The translations under genes were made by a program, and so were the position numbers. From assembly GCA_963788935.1 (NCBI GenBank), contig CAWBIM010000008.1, positions 186,001-250,000 of the forward strand: DNA of 64,000 bases, read 5' to 3'. Within the stretch, counting starts at the first letter, position 1. Every line of letters begins with the position of its first letter. The notes under the pieces are model-generated. The model was not told where the DNA came from and did not search any database. It was given only the letters and a program-made list of their open reading frames with translations. Positions 43,719-52,684 of the stretch are shown here, one piece after another. This DNA comes from JAOPZW01 sp963788935. GTDB lineage: Bacteria; Actinomycetota; Thermoleophilia; Solirubrobacterales; Solirubrobacteraceae.

Positions 43719-44698
43719 ACCTCCCGCAGCTCGGCGGCGGCGCGCTCCGGCGCGACGATGTTCAGGTGCACGCCGGTGCCGAGCTCGAGGCCGGCCATGT
43801 GGGTCAGGCGCGGGACGATGTCGATGCGCCAGCAGAAGTGCTCGGCGTCGCGCGGGGCGGTACGGACCCAGAGGTTGAGCGGCGGGCTCGCTCCCAGGCG
43901 CCGGGCGAGGCGGTTCAGCGCGTCGTGCAGGAGCGCCGCGCCGGTCGGGCCGTCGTCGTGGAAGCGCCGCCGCGGCCGGCGCGGGGCCAGCATGAGCTGG
44001 TAGGGGAAGCGCGCGCCGTAGGGGACCATGAGCACGGCCTCGGCGTCGATCGCGACGATCCGTTCGTTGAGCTTGACCTCCTCCTGGACGAGGTCCTGGA
44101 GCAGGTTGCCGCCCATCGTCCGCTGGGCGTACGCGCCGAAGCGCTCGCGCTCGCGGGCGACCGCCGCGGGGACGAAGTCCAGCGCGTAGATCTGGGCGTG
44201 CGTGTGCGGCAGCGACGCGCCCGCCTCGCGCCGCTCGTTGACGATGACGTGCACGTAGGCGGCGTGCTCGGCGTGGACGCGGCTGCGCTCGCGCCAGACC
44301 TCGACCGCGGCCGCGACCTGCTCGACGTCGAGCTCGGCGAGCGAGTGCACCGGCACGGGCGCGTTGACGACGACCTCGTGCTGCCCGCGGGCGGGCTGGG
44401 CGCTGAACAGGTCGCGCTTGGCGAACGGCGGCGGCGCCTCGCTCTCGGGGTCGAGCGCGGGGTAGAGGTTCGGCACGACGCGCACCGTCCAGCCCGGGCT
44501 GTCGGGAGCGCTGCCGTTCGGGCGCACCGCGTACACCTCGGGCGGCGTGCGGTCCTCGTGGCCTTCGAGGAACGGGTCGGTCTCGGGGTCGATCGGCGGG
44601 CAGGGCTCGGCGCTGAGCCCGCCGCCGGGCCGCGTGGCGCGGTCGGGCGTGACGATCGACTTCAGACCGGTCAGCGGGTCGACGCGGACCTGGGGCAT
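43715..44698 (-). CDS. galT: Galactose-1-phosphate uridylyltransferase-like protein
   Basis: 327 residues. Leloir-pathway HIT-superfamily transferase. RVVPNLYPALDPESEAPPP, GQHEVVVNAPVPVHSLAEL, VHVIVNERREAGASLPHTHA then QIYALDF: the catalytic site reads H-T-H-A-Q where classical GalT has HPHxQ. The C-lobe has FPYQLMLAPRRP and AEHFCWRIDIVPRLTHMAGL with a further His. A Thr for Pro change occurs in GalT-like relatives, so nucleotide transfer is likely but the sugar is not certain. Confidence 0.88.
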   Translation of the reverse strand: MPQVRVDPLTGLKSIVTPDRATRPGGGLSAEPCPPIDPETDPFLEGHEDRTPPEVYAVRPNGSAPDSPGWTVRVVPNLYPALDPESEAPPPFAKRDLFSAQPARGQHEVVVNAPVPVHSLAELDVEQVAAAVEVWRERSRVHAEHAAYVHVIVNERREAGASLPHTHAQIYALDFVPAAVARERERFGAYAQRTMGGNLLQDLVQEEVKLNERIVAIDAEAVLMVPYGARFPYQLMLAPRRPRRRFHDDGPTGAALLHDALNRLARRLGASPPLNLWVRTAPRDAEHFCWRIDIVPRLTHMAGLELGTGVHLNIVAPERAAAELREV

Positions 44699-44705
44699 CG
44701 CCCAC

Positions 44706-44711
44706 AGAGTA
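44706..44711 (-). promoter_or_regulatory. -10 element TACTCT of galT
   Basis: TACTCT on the coding strand ends 7 nt before the galT ATG at 44698. Confidence 0.5.
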
Positions 44712-44757
44712 GGGCGGGTGCGCGACGGCTCGAAATCGGCCGTGTACGCGCTGCGCG

Positions 44758-45345
44758 CTACCCGAGCGCGTACTGGCGGATGTCGTCGACCAGGGCGGCG
44801 CGGTCGAAGTACGGCCCCTGGTGCACGAACGTCTGCTTGCCGTCCTTGTCGAAGAACAGCGTGCTCGGCACGCCGACGAGCTTCTCGGCGTTGTAGACCT
44901 GGCCCGAGGGGTCGTCGTAGCTCGGGTAGGTCACCGGCGTCTTCCGCAGGAACGTCGTCGCCGCGTCCTTGTTGTCCTTGAGGTCGACGCCGACGAACGC
45001 GACCTGCTTGCCCAGGTCGAGCGAGACCCGCTGCATGACCGGCATCTCCGCGCGACACGGCCCGCACCACGCGGCCCAGATGTTCACGACGGCGGGGTGG
45101 CCCTTGAGCGCGGCGAGCCGCGTGCGCAGGCCCTTGCGCGCCCCGGGCAGGATCTGGTTGGCCTGGCGATGCAGCGCCGCGAGTGCCGGCGGGGCGCCGC
45201 TGAGGCGCTGCGCGATCTCGTCCGTGCTGAGCGTCGTGGCCGCCGGCGGCTTCGCGGTTTCCTTCGCGGCGGACGACAGGCCGATGATCAGGACGATCAC
45301 GAGCGCGACGGCGCTGACCCCGAGTGCGAGCTTCCCCTTCGACAC
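44758..45345 (-). CDS. Membrane-anchored TlpA/ResA-like thioredoxin protein
   Basis: 195 residues, GTG start. N-terminal membrane segment (VSAVALVIVLIIGLSSAA) without a lipobox Cys, a linker, then a thioredoxin fold: VVNIWAAWCGPCRAEMPVMQ with the redox CxxC, VAFVGVDLKDNKDAA, GVPSTLFFDKDGKQTFVHQG with cis-Pro. Reduces or oxidises exported thiols. ResA-like proteins reduce apocytochrome c; the ccm genes at 55-57 kb would be a functional partner (inference). Confidence 0.92.
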   Translation of the reverse strand: MSKGKLALGVSAVALVIVLIIGLSSAAKETAKPPAATTLSTDEIAQRLSGAPPALAALHRQANQILPGARKGLRTRLAALKGHPAVVNIWAAWCGPCRAEMPVMQRVSLDLGKQVAFVGVDLKDNKDAATTFLRKTPVTYPSYDDPSGQVYNAEKLVGVPSTLFFDKDGKQTFVHQGPYFDRAALVDDIRQYALG

Positions 45346-45525
45346 CGGTGAAGCGTGCCACACGGGTACGGCACCGGGTGCCGGTGCGGTATCCTCTGCT
45401 GTACGCGAGGCGAGGGGCGGTGCCGGAGTGCGTATCTGCTCGCCTCGACTCCCGGTCCGTCCGGGAACTCCGAGTTGCGCGACGTCACTTCCGCGCGACT
45501 CCCCCGTCCGAAAGCAAGCCGGTCC

Positions 45526-48500
45526 ATGGCTGAATCTACGTCTGTGGCCACTACGGTCGCATCTGTTCCTGATCCGGAAGCCATCGCGCGTGCCGAAGGG
45601 TTCACGCGCGAGCGGTTCGTCCACGAGGGCGAGGACCTCGCGGACGCGCTCGCCCCTGGGTCGGGTCGCCGACTCGCGCTGGACGCCGCCCTGGCCGAGC
45701 TCGACGCGGGCGCCACGGTGCCCTCGACGCACTGGCGCCGCCGCTACTCGCTCATGCTCGGCCTCGAGCGCGTCCTCAGCGACGACGAGCCGCGGCTCGC
45801 GGACGGCACGACGCTCAACCCGCATCAGGTCGATGCGCTCTCGGGCACGCTCACCGCACTGCTCGCCGAGGCCCAGCGCAACGGCGCGAGCCCGGCTCCG
45901 GTCGCGGCCCCGGTGCTCGCGGTCGACGAGGAGCCCGAGGACGAGCCCTCCGACGACCGCGAGGACCTCGACGTCGACGGCGAGATCGACTTCGACGAGG
46001 ACGAGTCCGACGACGGCGAGCCCGAGGCGGAGGCCGACCCCTACGAGGAGGACGAGACCCCGGACGACGTCGACGCGGACGTCGCGGACGGCGTCGACGA
46101 CCCGAACGCCCACAAGCGCTTCTGGTTCGAGCACGCCACGGGCGCCGGCAAGACGGTCGCCGCGATGGGCTTCGTCGAGGCCTCGCGCACCGGCGGCATC
46201 CTGATCTTGACCCACCGCCGCAACCTCGTCGACCAGTTCAACGGCGAGCTGCGCGACCGCGGCTACGCCGACCGCGCCACGCCGCCGCTCCTGACCGACA
46301 ACGGCGGCGCCGACGCGACGAAGCACATCGGCCCCGTGACGGTCGAGACCTACCAGTGGTTCGTCCGCAACGCCGGCCGGATCTCCGACGCCTACACGAT
46401 CGTCATCTGCGACGAGGCCCACACGGCGCTCGGCGAGAAGACGTCCGCGGCGATCCGCGCGTGGACCGGCCCGATCTTCATCGGCATGACGGCGACCGGC
46501 GCGCTCATCGCGCGCCACGTCACCGACCTCTTCCCGACGCAGACCTCGCGCTTCGACCTCGCCCAGGCGGCGCGGCGCGGCGTGATCGCGCCGCTGCGCG
46601 ACATCCGCATCCCGCCCGGCCCGGGCGTGCGCACCATCGCCAAGGTGCCGCTGCGCCGCGGCGACGTGGACGTCGAGTTCGACCAGGAGATGCTCGCCGA
46701 GCTGCTGGACCAGCTGCCGTTCAACCTGGCGATCGCCGACCTCTACAAGACGCGCTTCAACGGCGTGCCCGGGGTCATCTACGCCGCCGGCGTGCGCCAC
46801 GCCTACAACGTCGCCGAGGCGTTCCGGGACCTCGGGATCAAGGCCGAGGCGGTGTCGGGCGAGACGCCCAAGCGCGAGCTGGCCGAGATCCTGGCGAAGT
46901 ACGAGCACGGCGACATCGACGTCCTCGTCAACGCCCAGCTGCTGGCCGAGGGCTGGAACTCCCCGCGCGCGACGGTGTGCATGCACCTCGCGCCGACGGC
47001 CTCCAAGCGCATCTACCAGCAGCGCGTCGGGCGCGTCACGCGCCGCCATCCGGGCAAGGAGGCGGGCGTGGTCGTGGACTTCGTCCACCCCGCGACGAAG
47101 CACGACGACCCCGTCGTCACCCTGCACTCGCTGCTCGACCGCGACGTCTACCGCGGCGGCGCGATCGTCGTCGGGCCGGTGCGCCGCGGCCGCGGCCGGC
47201 GGGTGCGCGTCGAGCGCCGCGTCATCCCGGTCACCGCCGACGAGGATCGCCGGCACGAGGTCTTCGAGCGCGAGCTCTGGCGCATCGCCGTCGAGTTCCT
47301 CGACTACGGCGAGCAGCACATGTGGGCCGCGCTCGCCGGCGCGCGGGTCGCGCCGAGCGGCTGGCGCCGCGCGCGGGCGATGCTCCACTTCGACCGCAGC
47401 GGCGAGCTCAAGCGCCGCTTCCTGCTCACCGCGGTCGAGCGCAACCGCAACTCGCAGCTGCGCCTGCGCGCGCTGCAGGAGATCGCGGCGGCGAAGGACG
47501 CCGAGGCCTTCGACCTGTCGATCGACGTGATCGGGACCTGGCAGCGCGACGAGCGCCGCGAGGGCACGAAGATCATGCTCCAGGCGCTGGCCGAGAAGCG
47601 CATCGGCCGCCGCGACCAGGCCAACGCCTGGATCTGGCGCCTGGCCGAGTACACGCGCGAGGTGCACGAGGAGTACGCCGTGCAGCGCTGGCCGGAGACG
47701 AAGCGCCTGCTCGGGCTGCTCGTCAACTCCAGCGGCGGCGCCCACGCGCGCAACGCGCGCCGGCTCGTCCACGCCGCGCGCAAGCACGACCGCCGCCTGT
47801 CGGCCGCCCTGCTCGCCGCCGCGGTCGCGCACACGCCGGAGGCCGAGGAGGTGCTCCGCGGCGCGCGGACGCGGATGGCCCGCAAGCCGAGCGCGCTCTC
47901 GCGCGAGCTGCTGCGCAACTTCCCCAAGGGCAAGGGTCGCCGGTCGCGCCGGCGGCGCAAGAAGGGCGCCGACGCCGAGGTCCCGGTGGGCGTGGCGGCG
48001 GAGGCCGCGACCCAGGCCGCGACGACGGCGGACGGCGACGAGCTCGAGGTCGGTGTGCCCGACGGCGACGAGGTCGTCGTCGAGGCGGCCGCCGCTGATG
48101 CCGCCGCCGACGCCGCCCCGGAGGCGCCTGAGGCCGAGCCGGTGGACGCCGCCGCCGCGGTGCAGGCCGCCGCGAAGGCGGTCGCCGCGGCCCAGGGCAA
48201 GCCGCGCTCCCGGCGCCGGAGGGCGGCTGCGCCGGCATCCGCGGACGCGCAGGCGCCGGAGACTGCGGACGCCGAGGCCCCTGCCGAGGACGAGAAGCCC
48301 AGGTCGCGCCGGCGCCGCCGGACGGCCGACCAGGCCGCGGCCACGCCCGAGGCGGGCGACGGCGCCGAGGTCGCGGACGGCGCGAGCACCGACACCGACA
48401 CCGACGCCGACGCCGCGCCGGCTCCCAAGCCGCGCCGCCGCCGGACGGCGCAGACCGCCGCGACCGCCGACGCCAACGTGTCGGAGGAGGCTGTCGCGGA

Positions 48501-49110
48501 GGAGCCCCCGAAGCCGCGCCGCCGCCGGACGACCGCCGCGCCCGCGACGGCCGAGGCGACGGTCGACGGCGCGGCGGAGGTCGCCGCGGAGGCGCCCGCC
48601 GAGGAGGCGCCCAAGCCGCGCCGCCGTCGCACGACGAAGGCCGCCGAGCCCGAGGCTCCCGCCACGGCCGAGACGCCCGCTCCGGAGGACGCGCCGAAGC
48701 CGCGCCGCCGCCGCGCGACGAAGGCCGCCGAGACCGAGGCCGCCGCACCGACGGCCGAGACGTCCGCATCGGAGACGGCGCCCGAGCCGCCCCCCGCGGA
48801 GGAGGCGCCGAAGCCGCGCCGCCGCCGCACGACGAAGGCCGCCGAGACCGAGGCCGAGACGCCGGCTCCGGAGGACGCGCCGAAGCCGCGGCGCCGCACG
48901 CCCGCCGCCCGCGCGGTCGTCCCGGCCGCCGAGGCGCCGGGAAGCGCCGAGCCCGCCGAGACGACCGAGGCCGCCGCGACCGGGGACGACCCGCCCGCGC
49001 CGTCCGCCGAGTCGGAGCCGGCCGAGCCCGCCGCACCGCGCCGCCGGCGCGCGCCCGCGAAGAAGGCCGCGCCGAAGGGCGACTCCTCGCCCGGCGCCGA
49101 GGCCGCCTGA
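45526..49110 (+). CDS. SF2 DEAD/DEAH helicase with acidic insertion and basic repeat tail
   Basis: 1194 residues. Q-motif-like LNPHQVDAL near residue 96, an acidic block (about 141-191, mostly Asp/Glu), then Walker A HATGAGKT near 204, DEAH box ICDEAHTAL near 295, GMTATG near 320 and motif VI QQRVGRVTRR near 500. The Q motif to Walker A distance of over 100 residues is unusual. A helical domain runs to about 800. The tail (about 801-1194) is Ala/Glu/Pro-rich with eight KPR(S)RRR-type units and one APRRRR, like histone H1-type tails. No frameshift. Probably nucleic-acid remodelling; target unknown. Confidence 0.82.
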   Translation: MAESTSVATTVASVPDPEAIARAEGFTRERFVHEGEDLADALAPGSGRRLALDAALAELDAGATVPSTHWRRRYSLMLGLERVLSDDEPRLADGTTLNPHQVDALSGTLTALLAEAQRNGASPAPVAAPVLAVDEEPEDEPSDDREDLDVDGEIDFDEDESDDGEPEAEADPYEEDETPDDVDADVADGVDDPNAHKRFWFEHATGAGKTVAAMGFVEASRTGGILILTHRRNLVDQFNGELRDRGYADRATPPLLTDNGGADATKHIGPVTVETYQWFVRNAGRISDAYTIVICDEAHTALGEKTSAAIRAWTGPIFIGMTATGALIARHVTDLFPTQTSRFDLAQAARRGVIAPLRDIRIPPGPGVRTIAKVPLRRGDVDVEFDQEMLAELLDQLPFNLAIADLYKTRFNGVPGVIYAAGVRHAYNVAEAFRDLGIKAEAVSGETPKRELAEILAKYEHGDIDVLVNAQLLAEGWNSPRATVCMHLAPTASKRIYQQRVGRVTRRHPGKEAGVVVDFVHPATKHDDPVVTLHSLLDRDVYRGGAIVVGPVRRGRGRRVRVERRVIPVTADEDRRHEVFERELWRIAVEFLDYGEQHMWAALAGARVAPSGWRRARAMLHFDRSGELKRRFLLTAVERNRNSQLRLRALQEIAAAKDAEAFDLSIDVIGTWQRDERREGTKIMLQALAEKRIGRRDQANAWIWRLAEYTREVHEEYAVQRWPETKRLLGLLVNSSGGAHARNARRLVHAARKHDRRLSAALLAAAVAHTPEAEEVLRGARTRMARKPSALSRELLRNFPKGKGRRSRRRRKKGADAEVPVGVAAEAATQAATTADGDELEVGVPDGDEVVVEAAAADAAADAAPEAPEAEPVDAAAAVQAAAKAVAAAQGKPRSRRRRAAAPASADAQAPETADAEAPAEDEKPRSRRRRRTADQAAATPEAGDGAEVADGASTDTDTDADAAPAPKPRRRRTAQTAATADANVSEEAVAEEPPKPRRRRTTAAPATAEATVDGAAEVAAEAPAEEAPKPRRRRTTKAAEPEAPATAETPAPEDAPKPRRRRATKAAETEAAAPTAETSASETAPEPPPAEEAPKPRRRRTTKAAETEAETPAPEDAPKPRRRTPAARAVVPAAEAPGSAEPAETTEAAATGDDPPAPSAESEPAEPAAPRRRRAPAKKAAPKGDSSPGAEAA

Positions 49111-49147
49111 GCGTCCGCGCCGTCCGGCGCCCGCGACCCAGGCGGCG

Positions 49148-49837
49148 TCAGGCGGGAGGCGGGCGCAGGTGCACCTCGCCCGCCTCGAGCGCGGTCCGGC
49201 CCCCGTCGGGCAGCGCCACGACGAGCCGTCCGTCGCCGTCGATCCCGCCGGCGCGGCCGGTGCCGTCCGCCCACGCGACCTCGCGGCCGTACAGGGCGTC
49301 GCGCGCGCGCCACGCGTCGAGCAGCGCCGCCGGCTCGAGCGCGAGCGTGCGCTCGAGCGTCGCGAGCAGGCGCTCGAGGAACACCTCGACATCGCGCGGC
49401 TCGAGCCCCAGCGAGCCCGCGCTCGCGCGCAGCTCCTCCGGGAAGTCGTCGGGGCGCAACGCGACGTTGATCCCCATGCCCAGGACCGCCCAGCCGTCCT
49501 GGGGGCGGGCCTCGGCGAGGATCCCCGCGACCTTTCGCCCGTCGAGCAGGACGTCGTTCGGCCACTTGATCATCGCCTCCGGGCCGGCCGTCTCAGCGAC
49601 GGCGACGGCCGCGGCCAGCGGCAGCATCCGGTCCGGCGCGCGCAGCACGAGCGACATGAGCAGCGCGCGGCCGGGGGGCGTCGTCCAGGTCCGGCCCTGG
49701 CGCCCGCGGCCCGCGGTCTGCAGGCCGGTCGTCACCAGCGTGCCGTGGGGGGCGCCCGCGACGGCGAGCGCCCGGGCGCGGTCGTTCGTCGACCCCGTCT
49801 CGCGCAGGTGCAGGCGCGGCCGGCCGAGCCGGCTCAC
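49148..49837 (-). CDS. birA: Biotin--[acetyl-CoA-carboxylase] ligase (no DNA-binding domain)
   Basis: 229 residues, GTG start overlapping the SAM hydrolase stop (GTGA). ETGSTNDRARALAVAGAPHG, TTGLQTAGRGRQGRTW with the biotinyl-AMP loop, EAMIKWPNDVLLDGRKVAGI, VLGMGINVALRP. The C-terminal beta domain includes DGDGRLVVALPDGGRTALEA and GEVHL. The short N-terminus shows a monofunctional ligase, not a repressor. Attaches biotin to carboxylase carrier domains. Confidence 0.95.
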   Translation of the reverse strand: MSRLGRPRLHLRETGSTNDRARALAVAGAPHGTLVTTGLQTAGRGRQGRTWTTPPGRALLMSLVLRAPDRMLPLAAAVAVAETAGPEAMIKWPNDVLLDGRKVAGILAEARPQDGWAVLGMGINVALRPDDFPEELRASAGSLGLEPRDVEVFLERLLATLERTLALEPAALLDAWRARDALYGREVAWADGTGRAGGIDGDGRLVVALPDGGRTALEAGEVHLRPPPA

Positions 49838-50637
49838 TCGTCGGCGGGCTTGATGCGCACCTCGTCGTCGAGGCGCAGGCCGAGCAGGTCGGCGGCCGAG
49901 CCGCGGTTGACGGCGAGCGCGAGCCAGCGGTAGGCGTCCTCGTACAGCAGCAGGCGCCCGGCCGCGACGTCGGCGAACGTCGTGGCGTAGTGCCCGGCCT
50001 CGTCGTTGATCGAGACCGGATGGCCCAGGCGCAGGCCGTGGCTGCCGACCTCGTCGTGCTCGATGTCGAGCATCACGTTGCCGAAGCGGTCGAACGCGAC
50101 GGCATGGGCGATGACCTGCCCGTCCTCCGACCGCGACTCGGGCATCTTCAGCGCGACGAGCTTGTCGGCCTCGAGCGGATCTCCGGCCTCGGCCAGCGGC
50201 GCCCCGCCGGCGAGTTGGGCGGCGACCGGGGCGAAGACGTCGCGGCCGTGGAACGTCGCCGCGGTCGGCTGCAGGCGGTGCTTGGAGCGGCTGATCTCGA
50301 TCGCCTCGGCCACGCCCCCGAAGCGCGCGGCGGCGGGCAGGAGCAGGCCGTTGTCGGGGCCGACGAGGATGCGGTCCTCCTCGGCGGTGCGCAGCGCGAC
50401 GGCGCGGCGCTCGCCGCCGACCTCCGGGTCGACGACCGCGACGTGCACGCCGGCCGGGAAGAACGGCAGCGCCCGGCGCAGGACGAGCGCGCCGGAGCGG
50501 ATGTCGTGTCGCGGGATGCCGTGCGTCACGTCGATGACGCGCGCCTCGGGCGTGGCACGGGCGATCACGCCGTGGCACACGCCGACGAAGTCGTCGTCGT
50601 GCCCGTAGTCGCTGAGGAACGAGATCACCCGAGCCAT
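49834..50637 (-). CDS. S-adenosylmethionine hydrolase (DUF62 / SAM hydroxide adenosyltransferase)
   Basis: 267 residues. ARVISFLSDYGHDDDFVGVC at the N-terminus, DVTHGIPRHDIRSGALVL, GVHVAVVDPEVGGERRAV, LVGPDNGLLLPAAA and, in the C-terminal barrel, AFDRFGNVMLDIEHD are typical of the fluorinase-like DUF62 family that splits SAM to adenosine and methionine. Start at ATG 50637; a -10 element (TACACT) lies 7 nt upstream. Coupled to birA, which may reflect shared SAM/biotin metabolism or chance. Confidence 0.92.
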   Translation of the reverse strand: MARVISFLSDYGHDDDFVGVCHGVIARATPEARVIDVTHGIPRHDIRSGALVLRRALPFFPAGVHVAVVDPEVGGERRAVALRTAEEDRILVGPDNGLLLPAAARFGGVAEAIEISRSKHRLQPTAATFHGRDVFAPVAAQLAGGAPLAEAGDPLEADKLVALKMPESRSEDGQVIAHAVAFDRFGNVMLDIEHDEVGSHGLRLGHPVSINDEAGHYATTFADVAAGRLLLYEDAYRWLALAVNRGSAADLLGLRLDDEVRIKPADE

Positions 50638-50644
50638 GCGCGCG

Positions 50645-50650
50645 AGTGTA
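50645..50650 (-). promoter_or_regulatory. -10 element TACACT of the SAM hydrolase-birA pair
   Basis: TACACT on the coding strand ends 7 nt before the ATG at 50637. Confidence 0.5.
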
Positions 50651-50720
50651 TTCGCGGCGGTGGCCGGACCACGGTTGCAACGCGGCATGGCGCCGCGCCG
50701 GCCGGGGTAGCGCCAACGGT

Positions 50721-50897
50721 ATGGGTCACTTCGCCACGATCGCCGCCGAGGAGGCGCCGTCGGGGTTGCCGCCCGACCAGCCCGAGGAGGAACCGCTCGG
50801 GGTGCCGGAGACGGCCCCGGACGACGACGAGTCCGAGCGCGGCCCCGACGTCATGCCCGGCATCCCCGGCGAGCGCGAGCCGCCCGCCGCGAGCTGA
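50721..50897 (+). CDS. Small acidic protein of unknown function
   Basis: 58 residues: MGHFATIAAEEAPSGLPPDQ, then Glu/Asp/Pro-rich sequence (PEEEPLGVPETAPDDDESER) to GEREPPAAS. Disordered by composition. The start is the ATG at 50721; no Shine-Dalgarno sequence. The biased composition alone does not prove coding, but codon third positions are mostly G/C and it fills the divergent gap well. No known function. Confidence 0.55.
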   Translation: MGHFATIAAEEAPSGLPPDQPEEEPLGVPETAPDDDESERGPDVMPGIPGEREPPAAS

Positions 50898-50935
50898 GTT
50901 TCCCCGCGGGGGTTGGTCCGGGGCGGCGATCGGCG

Positions 50936-50941
50936 TATCGT
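50936..50941 (+). promoter_or_regulatory. -10 element TATCGT of the small membrane protein gene
   Basis: TATCGT ends 7 nt before the ATG at 50949. Confidence 0.45.
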
Positions 50942-50948
50942 CGCTGAC

Positions 50949-51272
50949 ATGGGCGCGGTGCTTTTCGCGATGTTCGCCCCGACACTGGTGTTCGGGCTCT
51001 TCGCGCTGATCTGCATGCGCTTCGGGGCCGAGAGCCGCCCGTACTTCGACGAGCGCCCGGTCGTCGACGACCGCCCGAACTGGTTCCCGATCGCCGGCGC
51101 GGGGTCCGGCGCCGACGACGAGGACGACGAGGAACCGCCCGACGACGGCGAGCCGGTCGCGGTCGCGCCGGAGCCGACCGCCGAGCGCGGTCGGAGCGCC
51201 GGTCGCCGTCAGCCGGTCGCCGTGCCGCTCGCGTCCGCGAGCAACGCGGCCACCAGCCCGTCGGGCGTGTGA
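50949..51272 (+). CDS. Single-pass membrane protein with acidic tail, unknown function
   Basis: 107 residues. Hydrophobic N-terminal segment (VLFAMFAPTLVFGLFALICM), then RFGAESRPYFDERPVVDDRP, an Asp/Glu block (ADDEDDEEPPDDGE) and a Pro/Ala tail. Not recognised. The last 64 bp overlap the 3' end of the cobA-hemD gene on the opposite strand, so the tail may be partly fortuitous. Confidence 0.55.
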   Translation: MGAVLFAMFAPTLVFGLFALICMRFGAESRPYFDERPVVDDRPNWFPIAGAGSGADDEDDEEPPDDGEPVAVAPEPTAERGRSAGRRQPVAVPLASASNAATSPSGV

Positions 51273-52684
51273 TCGGCCGCCTCGACGTCGGGGGCGAAGC
51301 CGAGCTCCGCCATCGCCGCGCTCGTCGCCGGCCCGATCGAGACCAGCCGCGGGCCTGACAGCGTCCCCGCGGCGGCGTGGAAGAACCGCGCCGACGAGGC
51401 CGAGGTGAACGTCGCGTAGTCCGCCCCGAGCGCGCGCTCGCGCGCGTCGTCGTCGAGCGGTTCGGCGATCGTCCGGTACAGCGCGAGGACGTCGACCTCG
51501 GCGCCGCGGGCGCGCAGCGCGTCGGGCAGGACGTCGCGCGCCTCCTCGGCGCGGGCGACGAGCGCGCGGCGCACGGGGATCTCCGCCAGCGCGCCGACGA
51601 GCGCCTCGGCCACCGACCGCGAGGGCACGATGTCCGGGGCGATCCCGTGCGCGCGCATCGCCCGCTCGGTGCCCGGGCCGATGACCGCGATCGTCGGGCC
51701 GACGAGCGCGCGGGCGTCGCGTACGCGGGCCATGAGCTCGTTGGCGCCGTTCGGGCTCGTCACGCACAGCAGGTCGTAGCCCGCCAGGTCGGGGACCTCC
51801 GCCGGGAGCGGCTCGATCCGGATCGCGGGCGCCTCGACGACGTCGGCGCCGAGGTCGCGCAGGCGGCCCGCGAGCGCGCTCGCCTGCGCCCGCGCGCGCG
51901 TGACCGCGACGGTGCGCCCGGAGAGCGGGCGGTCCTCGAGCCAGCCGATCTCGTCGGCGAGCGCGGCGACCGGGCCGACGAGCGTGATCGCGGGCGCGCG
52001 GACCGCGGCGGCGCCGGCGGCCTCCGCGATGCCGTCGAGCGGCGCGCGCACGGTGCGCTGGCCGGGCAGCGTCCCGCGCTCGACGACCGCGGCGGGCTCG
52101 TCCGCGGCGCGGCCGGCGGCGATCAGCTGCTCGGCGATCCGCCCGAGGCGGCGGACGCCCATGTAGAACACGAGCGTCCCCGGGAACGCGGCGAGCGCGG
52201 GCCAGTCGATCGCGCTGTCGGGCTTCGCCGGGTCCTCGTGGCCGGTGACGAACGCGACCGCGCTCGCCACGTTGCGCTGCGTGACCGGGATGCCCGCGTA
52301 GGCCGGCGCGGCGACGCCGGCCGTGACGCCGGGGACGACCTCGAACGGGACGCCCGCGGCGCGGCACGCCTGCGCCTCCTCGCCGCCGCGGCCGAAGACG
52401 AACGGGTCGCCGCCCTTCAGGCGCACGACGTCGCGGCCGGCGCGGGCGTGCTCGACGAGCAGGCGCGTCGTGTGGTCCTGGGGGACCTGCTCGCCGCCGC
52501 CGATCTTGCCGACGTCGACGACCTCCGCGTCCGCGCGGGCACCCGCGAGGGCCTCGTGCGGGATCAGCTGATCGTGCAGGACGACGTCGGCGCGGGCGAT
52601 GAGCGCCACCGCGCGGGTCGTCAGCAGGCCGGGGTCGCCCGGCCCCGCGCCGACGAGGTAGACGGTGCCGGGCGCCGGGGTCAC
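51209..52684 (-). CDS. cobA-hemD: Fused uroporphyrinogen-III C-methyltransferase / uroporphyrinogen-III synthase
   Basis: 491 residues, GTG start. N-terminal SUMT part (1-240): VYLVGAGPGDPGLLTTRAVA, VRLKGGDPFVFGRGGEEAQA, GVPFEVVPGVTAGVAAPAYA, GTLVFYMGVRRLG; it uses SAM to form precorrin-2. C-terminal HemD part (255-485): RTVAVTRARAQASALAGRLR, YDLLCVTSPNGANELMARV, AVIGPGTERAMRAHGI and DYATFTSASSARFFHAA; it closes and inverts the tetrapyrrole ring. Overlaps hemC by GTGA. Fusion joins the step that makes uroporphyrinogen III to the one that takes it toward siroheme or cobalamin. Confidence 0.95.
   Translation of the reverse strand: MTPAPGTVYLVGAGPGDPGLLTTRAVALIARADVVLHDQLIPHEALAGARADAEVVDVGKIGGGEQVPQDHTTRLLVEHARAGRDVVRLKGGDPFVFGRGGEEAQACRAAGVPFEVVPGVTAGVAAPAYAGIPVTQRNVASAVAFVTGHEDPAKPDSAIDWPALAAFPGTLVFYMGVRRLGRIAEQLIAAGRAADEPAAVVERGTLPGQRTVRAPLDGIAEAAGAAAVRAPAITLVGPVAALADEIGWLEDRPLSGRTVAVTRARAQASALAGRLRDLGADVVEAPAIRIEPLPAEVPDLAGYDLLCVTSPNGANELMARVRDARALVGPTIAVIGPGTERAMRAHGIAPDIVPSRSVAEALVGALAEIPVRRALVARAEEARDVLPDALRARGAEVDVLALYRTIAEPLDDDARERALGADYATFTSASSARFFHAAAGTLSGPRLVSIGPATSAAMAELGFAPDVEAADHTPDGLVAALLADASGTATG

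Noticed and set aside
48200..49060. Tandem DNA repeat or CRISPR-like array in the helicase tail
   Set aside because: The repeats are protein-level KPRRRR units with variable spacing and changing codons, inside an open frame without interruption.
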